A stretch of DNA of 64,000 nt from assembly GCA_963969595.1 (NCBI GenBank), contig OZ018411.1:10046501-10110500 (forward strand), read 5' to 3'. Every line of letters begins with the position of its first letter. The stretch's first letter is position 1. This DNA is from Neckera pumila. Taxonomy: Eukaryota; Streptophyta; Bryopsida; Hypnales; Neckeraceae. The notes under the pieces were generated by a model, which saw only the letters and a program-made list of their open reading frames with translations, had not been told where the DNA came from and ran no database searches. Below, one piece after another: positions 59,880-64,000 of the stretch. Position numbers and translations under genes: made by a program.

Positions 59880-62800
59880 TTAGTCGTCCAAAAATTGGGC
59901 GTCGGAGCGCTTCAGGGTTAACCCATCAAGAAACGAGTCCAGATGTGTGTTGCAGTAAGCGTACTTCGCAGCTGCTCGCTTGATCTCCGCCGCTCGAGTG
60001 CGGAAGGCCACGCCATCCGCCTGATGCATGACCAAATGCACCACCCTCTGGATCTCCTCTCTGCGCACAAAGCCCCTCCTCTCTTCCTGCAGCTCCGCTG
60101 CCACCTTCACTGTGTCAATCAGGTACCTGTGCCCACCCCCACAAATAAGGACAATTTCAGTACGTTGGCGCTATTCATCAGAGCACCAAAATTGTAATAT
60201 TCACGAGCAGAAAGCTCACTCTAACTAGGATTTACGTTTCAAAAGATGCCCGTCCTGAAAAAGTGCCAATGTCGTAAATAGATGCCAATATTCAAAACTT
60301 GCTGTTCAATTGCTTGATCAAACCGTACACCCAGACCTCTTTAACATCACATTTTCTAATATCACATCGTTTTTCCCTCTCTCCAAACCCTAGGTAGCGG
60401 AATTACCCAGTTCCAAACTCAGTTTCAACTCACTCTGTTATGTCCCAATTGGTTTGCATACAAATATAATACTGAATTGAACAAGTGTGACAAGTGCTGA
60501 CAGTTTGACAAGTGCTTGCATACAAAGGGTTCTAAACCACCTCCCTAACTACATTAATACTCTTACAAGCAACACCATTGATTAGTTATCAATGTTGCAT
60601 CACGACATGTCGTCAAGTGGATATTGGCTGCGATATTAACAAGGTTTGGGTGTACTGTATCACTATCAACAATCTTGGGTTGGGCATGAAGTCATTTCAA
60701 ATGGGATTCCCAACATGCGTTCCCAACTTAACGTACATGTGGGGGTTCTCCACTCAGATTTGTATACAACATGAGAGACATCCAGGGAACATGCTGTTCC
60801 ATAGGGACCAGTGAGTGCACTTAGAGTAAATAAGACCAGAGAAGAGTGACAAAGATTGTGTTGAGAGAACAAAAACTAAACAAGAGAGACTCTGCAGGCA
60901 TGGAAAGGAGGGGAACCTGGCGGTCATCCATTGCTCGAACTGCTGGGGCCAGGCAATGATCGGCACGGCACTTGTAACACTCTCCAGCACGGAGTTCCAG
61001 CCGCAATGGGACAGGAATGCACCACAAGCCGGGTGTCGTAAGATATGAAACTGAGGAACCACTGTTGTCACCACCTTGCCCTGCTTCTGTGTGCGTTCCA
61101 AGAACCCTGTCATCATCATGCACAAAACCAATCCAAGTTCAACAGAGAAACAACTCTGACCTTTATGAGATCAACATACATTAAGACTCTGTTTGAGTAA
61201 CATTCAAACCAATTGGAATATCTTAACCCCGGAGAGGAACAAAGTAACTCCCTGAAGACGAATGGGTAGGTTAGAATAACCCAACTATACTCTCCTCCAA
61301 TCTCAATCCTCCATCACAGTGTCAATCATTCTATCCCTCTTCAGGTTGAAATTTCCCTTTTCGTGTGAATGAGGACAATGATCTCGAACAATGATGCCTT
61401 GCTTACACAAAGTCTAAGTGATGCATCTACCACAAATGGCACAAATTTCCGCTATCCAAGTTTTGCTTTCCCAACCATAAAAGCAACAACCATAAAAGCA
61501 ACAACCATAAAAGCAAGGGATATTACTTAAATTTCTTTCAAAAAAGTTTTGCATTCTTTGCCCTACAAATGCCATCTTGTGTAAATGACTCTTCAACACA
61601 TATTTCATCTACGTTTACTTTTAGAGAGAAGTCGTAACTTAGACTTGAGTATCATCTTAATCCCATGTACTACATTAGGACATTCAAAGAATTAGCATAC
61701 AATATCCAATGCTTCAAACTTAGGTGCATGGAAAATCCTCTTTCAATTGCGAACAAGAACCAATAACACAAACTATGCTCAACATTTAAGAGTACTCGGT
61801 CTTAAGTTCTCCCATCGTACCTCTAGAATAGAAAGCAAGAGTGGATGATTTTGACCTGGAGGCAGCAACTCAGAAATATGTGGGGGTGGAGGTTCATTCG
61901 GTCTCTCAATAGGAGTTCCTGCGGACCACAAGAAGGTTTGTTTGTTGGACTCCAAAGCAAAGGCGAGCTCTTGAAACCGCTCCAGCTCATTCTTTACTAA
62001 AGTTCCAAAGGCAATGTATAGCACTGAGCATGGAGGTTGCAAGTCCAACCATTGCATTAGAGTTCTATTTTCTTCACTAACTTCATTTGCAACCACTCCA
62101 GCACCCGACAAAGGGAAGTCATTTGGAAGAAGGAGAGGCCCAATTGGAATGACCTTGGGAACCTGAGTGCACAACAGCAATGTTTGTTCACTATTGTGCT
62201 GCAATTAAGGAAGAACTATTGGGATTGGGATGAAGGAATAATATGTGTTTCTTAATAAATAGAAGACAAGGCATGTGCAAGTGGAAGAAGAGAACTTTGA
62301 AGATGAAGAAAGATTCACTTCCAAAGTTCACATGATGAGTGTAGCAAAACTCAGCATTTTAGAGAATATGTACCTGCCGTTCAGTTGTTGCTTGCAAAAG
62401 AAGGTCATCAAAGGTAGCAAAACAATCTTCTTCAAGTTCACGGAATGTGTTGACTAGGACAATGGGGGCTTCACGAGCCCGTCTTGACATGCGGAGGTAG
62501 AGATCATATGCACCCATTTTGATAAGTCTCTCATCCTTGAGGTCCGACACCAAATCCGAGGGGTACAATGGAAACTTAAATCCAGGGATTGGAATTGGCT
62601 CTGTTTGATTTTCCTCAGTGAGAGGTAATCTCCCCTCTGCTACTAAATACGGCACCTGCAAACATTCATTGTTTGGAGTAAATCTTTGAAGTAAATCGTT
62701 CAATTGTTAAAATTTAGACAATTAGACAATATGAGGATGATTAAGATGATTTCAAATGTCATTACCTTACTCCCCTTAAGCTCACAACATGGGATTAATT

Positions 62801-64000
62801 GTGTGAACATCATTGAAACTATTACTCTAGAACTAGGTGAATGGATAGAAAACCAACTTCAATCATAAAAAAATATTAAAGCAAGGGAATTAAATAGTTT
62901 CAACTAGAAGGGTTGCAATCAATTCATACAACCATAAGATATTTTTGAGAAGATGTTAGAATATTATTAGGGTTTAGCAAGAACAAATGAGTGAAAAACA
63001 TTGAACAGATGACAAAAAGAAAAATGATATTGTGACACCCTTTGCATCTCTTATACATACTCAATGCAAATTGCGTTACAGTTTCATAAGTCACAGCTTC
63101 CATTCTTTTGTTCTTGTTAAATCTTAATTACATCCAAACATTTTCTCAATGAAAAACCTTACAACTTGATGAAACCTATTTGATATTAGGAGTCCTAGTT
63201 AAGGGCAGGAAGTTCATTGAACTGGCGAACCACTGATGCGGCAACACAAAACTCGGTGAACTTTCTTTGACACTCAAAATGGTGAGTACAAAAGTTCAGC
63301 GACTTCTTTGAACCCGCTGTGACCCACCCACCCCATTGTTGCATTGCAACCGGCTTCCTTCATTCTAGTGAACGGTGAATGAAGGGTGTCACCAACCCTT
63401 GTCACCAACGCTTTCATGCATTTGAATGGTCAAGTATTCACCCTAGCTACACATCAACCTCCGCAATCCAGTTCTGGCAAACCCAAAGAAAAGACTGCAA
63501 TATCCACGTTTCTTAGTTTCTTCAATTTGAGTTCTGTTGCAAGAGTGTTGCAATGGTTGTCCTACGAGTTTGATCTAATAAGAGGAAATGACAACTGGGG
63601 AGTGAGTCCTTACGTGGAGCATGAGCGACAGATTGGACGCAGGCTGAATGTGCAGCACAAACCGCGGAATCCCAAACTCCTTCGCCAACTCCTGCGTCCA
63701 CCCCACCAGCATATCCGACACCACACAACACGGCTTCGGAACCATCGGCATGAGCAACCCTAAATGCTTTCCAAACAAACTCAAAAAAATCTTCTCCGAC
63801 GCCACCTCCATGACCGTCTTCTTGAACCCTTGCAAAGTGCCATCGTAAATCCCATCCTCCACGGGGACGAGCTCGATGGAGTCGCCCGCAGCGAGGAGCC
63901 GCTGGGTCGTACGCCAGTACAGCGGGTTGGTCCACACCTGGCGAACATGGTAAGAAGCGCTGAGGATGGTCACTTTGATGGAGAGAGAGGCGAGGCGGAA
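59880..64000 (-). CDS. family-1 UDP-glycosyltransferase, 5 exons, 5' end outside the window
   Basis: Exons on the minus strand: beyond 64000-63614, 62655-62374, 62162-61856, 61106-60917 and 60126-59880. All junctions are GT-AG with closing phases. Exon 1 includes SIKVTILSASYHVRQVW and MLVGWTQELAKEFGIPRFVL; the start and probably the catalytic His lie beyond the window. Exon 3 has SVLYIAFGTLVKNELERFQEL. Exon 4 carries the PSPG box: VPQFHILRHPACGAFLSHCG, then WNSVLESV and ending AWPQQFEQ. The HCGWNS core and the closing Glu-Gln that contacts the sugar are intact; the usual first Trp is Val. The C-terminal helix region ends SDAQFLDD. Such enzymes transfer a sugar from UDP-sugar to small acceptors in the cytosol. 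The acceptor cannot be read from sequence. Confidence 0.93.
61472..61516. repeat. 15-bp microsatellite-like triplicate in a UGT intron
   Basis: CAACCATAAAAGCAA repeats three times in tandem in the intron between exons 3 and 4. Confidence 0.85.

Noticed and set aside
61779..61855. Extension of UGT exon 3 through to the GTACGATGG site
   Set aside because: Only the earlier donor after CCTCCAG joins to exon 4 in phase and restores the LLPPGFLERT family sequence.

Overview
The window is nuclear DNA of a streptophyte, most likely a land plant. The evidence is three intron-containing plant genes with GT-AG junctions in consistent phase, a plant L1-type LINE, CACTA-type elements with 3-bp target duplications, hAT and Tc1/mariner relics, and long AT-rich spacers. 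A non-seed plant is my guess; the species cannot be fixed from the sequence alone. Nothing looks bacterial or viral, and I see no tRNA, rRNA or CRISPR locus.

Layout. 1-17,900 is a decayed mobile-element complex. It carries a minus-strand multi-exon gene relic with a ParB/Srx-like box (about 8,590-11,870, perhaps continuing at 5,880-6,610 and 220-950) and a plus-strand DUF7869-like gene (15,350-17,128). About 28 copies of a 19-bp imperfect palindrome (TATCGGCTGCCAGCCGATA and transition variants) are scattered through it and occur nowhere else in the window. A second element (about 2,060-5,710) interrupts this complex. It lacks the 19-bp word and is instead packed with the palindromic hexamer TCCGGA. 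18,490-25,320 holds a hAT relic, a Tc1/mariner relic and a small TIR element whose half-copy lies inverted about 6 kb away. 25,437-27,008 is a non-autonomous CACTA element. 29,400-30,480 is a tandem array of about 178-bp units.

Host genes. 31,827-42,414 (+) is a 21-exon WD40 gene of the MABP1/WDR62 type; all exon phases close, giving 1793 aa. 43,372-45,605 (-) is a 6-exon plastid PHT4-type anion transporter (561 aa). 59,880 to beyond 64,000 (-) is a 5-exon UDP-glycosyltransferase whose start lies outside the window.

Between these, 49,313-57,585 is a three-level transposon nest: a small TIR element was split by an L1-type LINE (16-bp target duplication, poly-A tail), which was then split in its reverse transcriptase by a 1770-bp CACTA element (GCT duplication). 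A 226-bp fold-back CACTA MITE lies at 59,005-59,230.

The most interesting signal is that two nested elements each carry their own expanded palindromic word. This resembles the motif expansion of Arabidopsis VANDAL elements, whose VANC proteins bind short motifs to counter silencing. Whether either word is a protein-binding site is inference.
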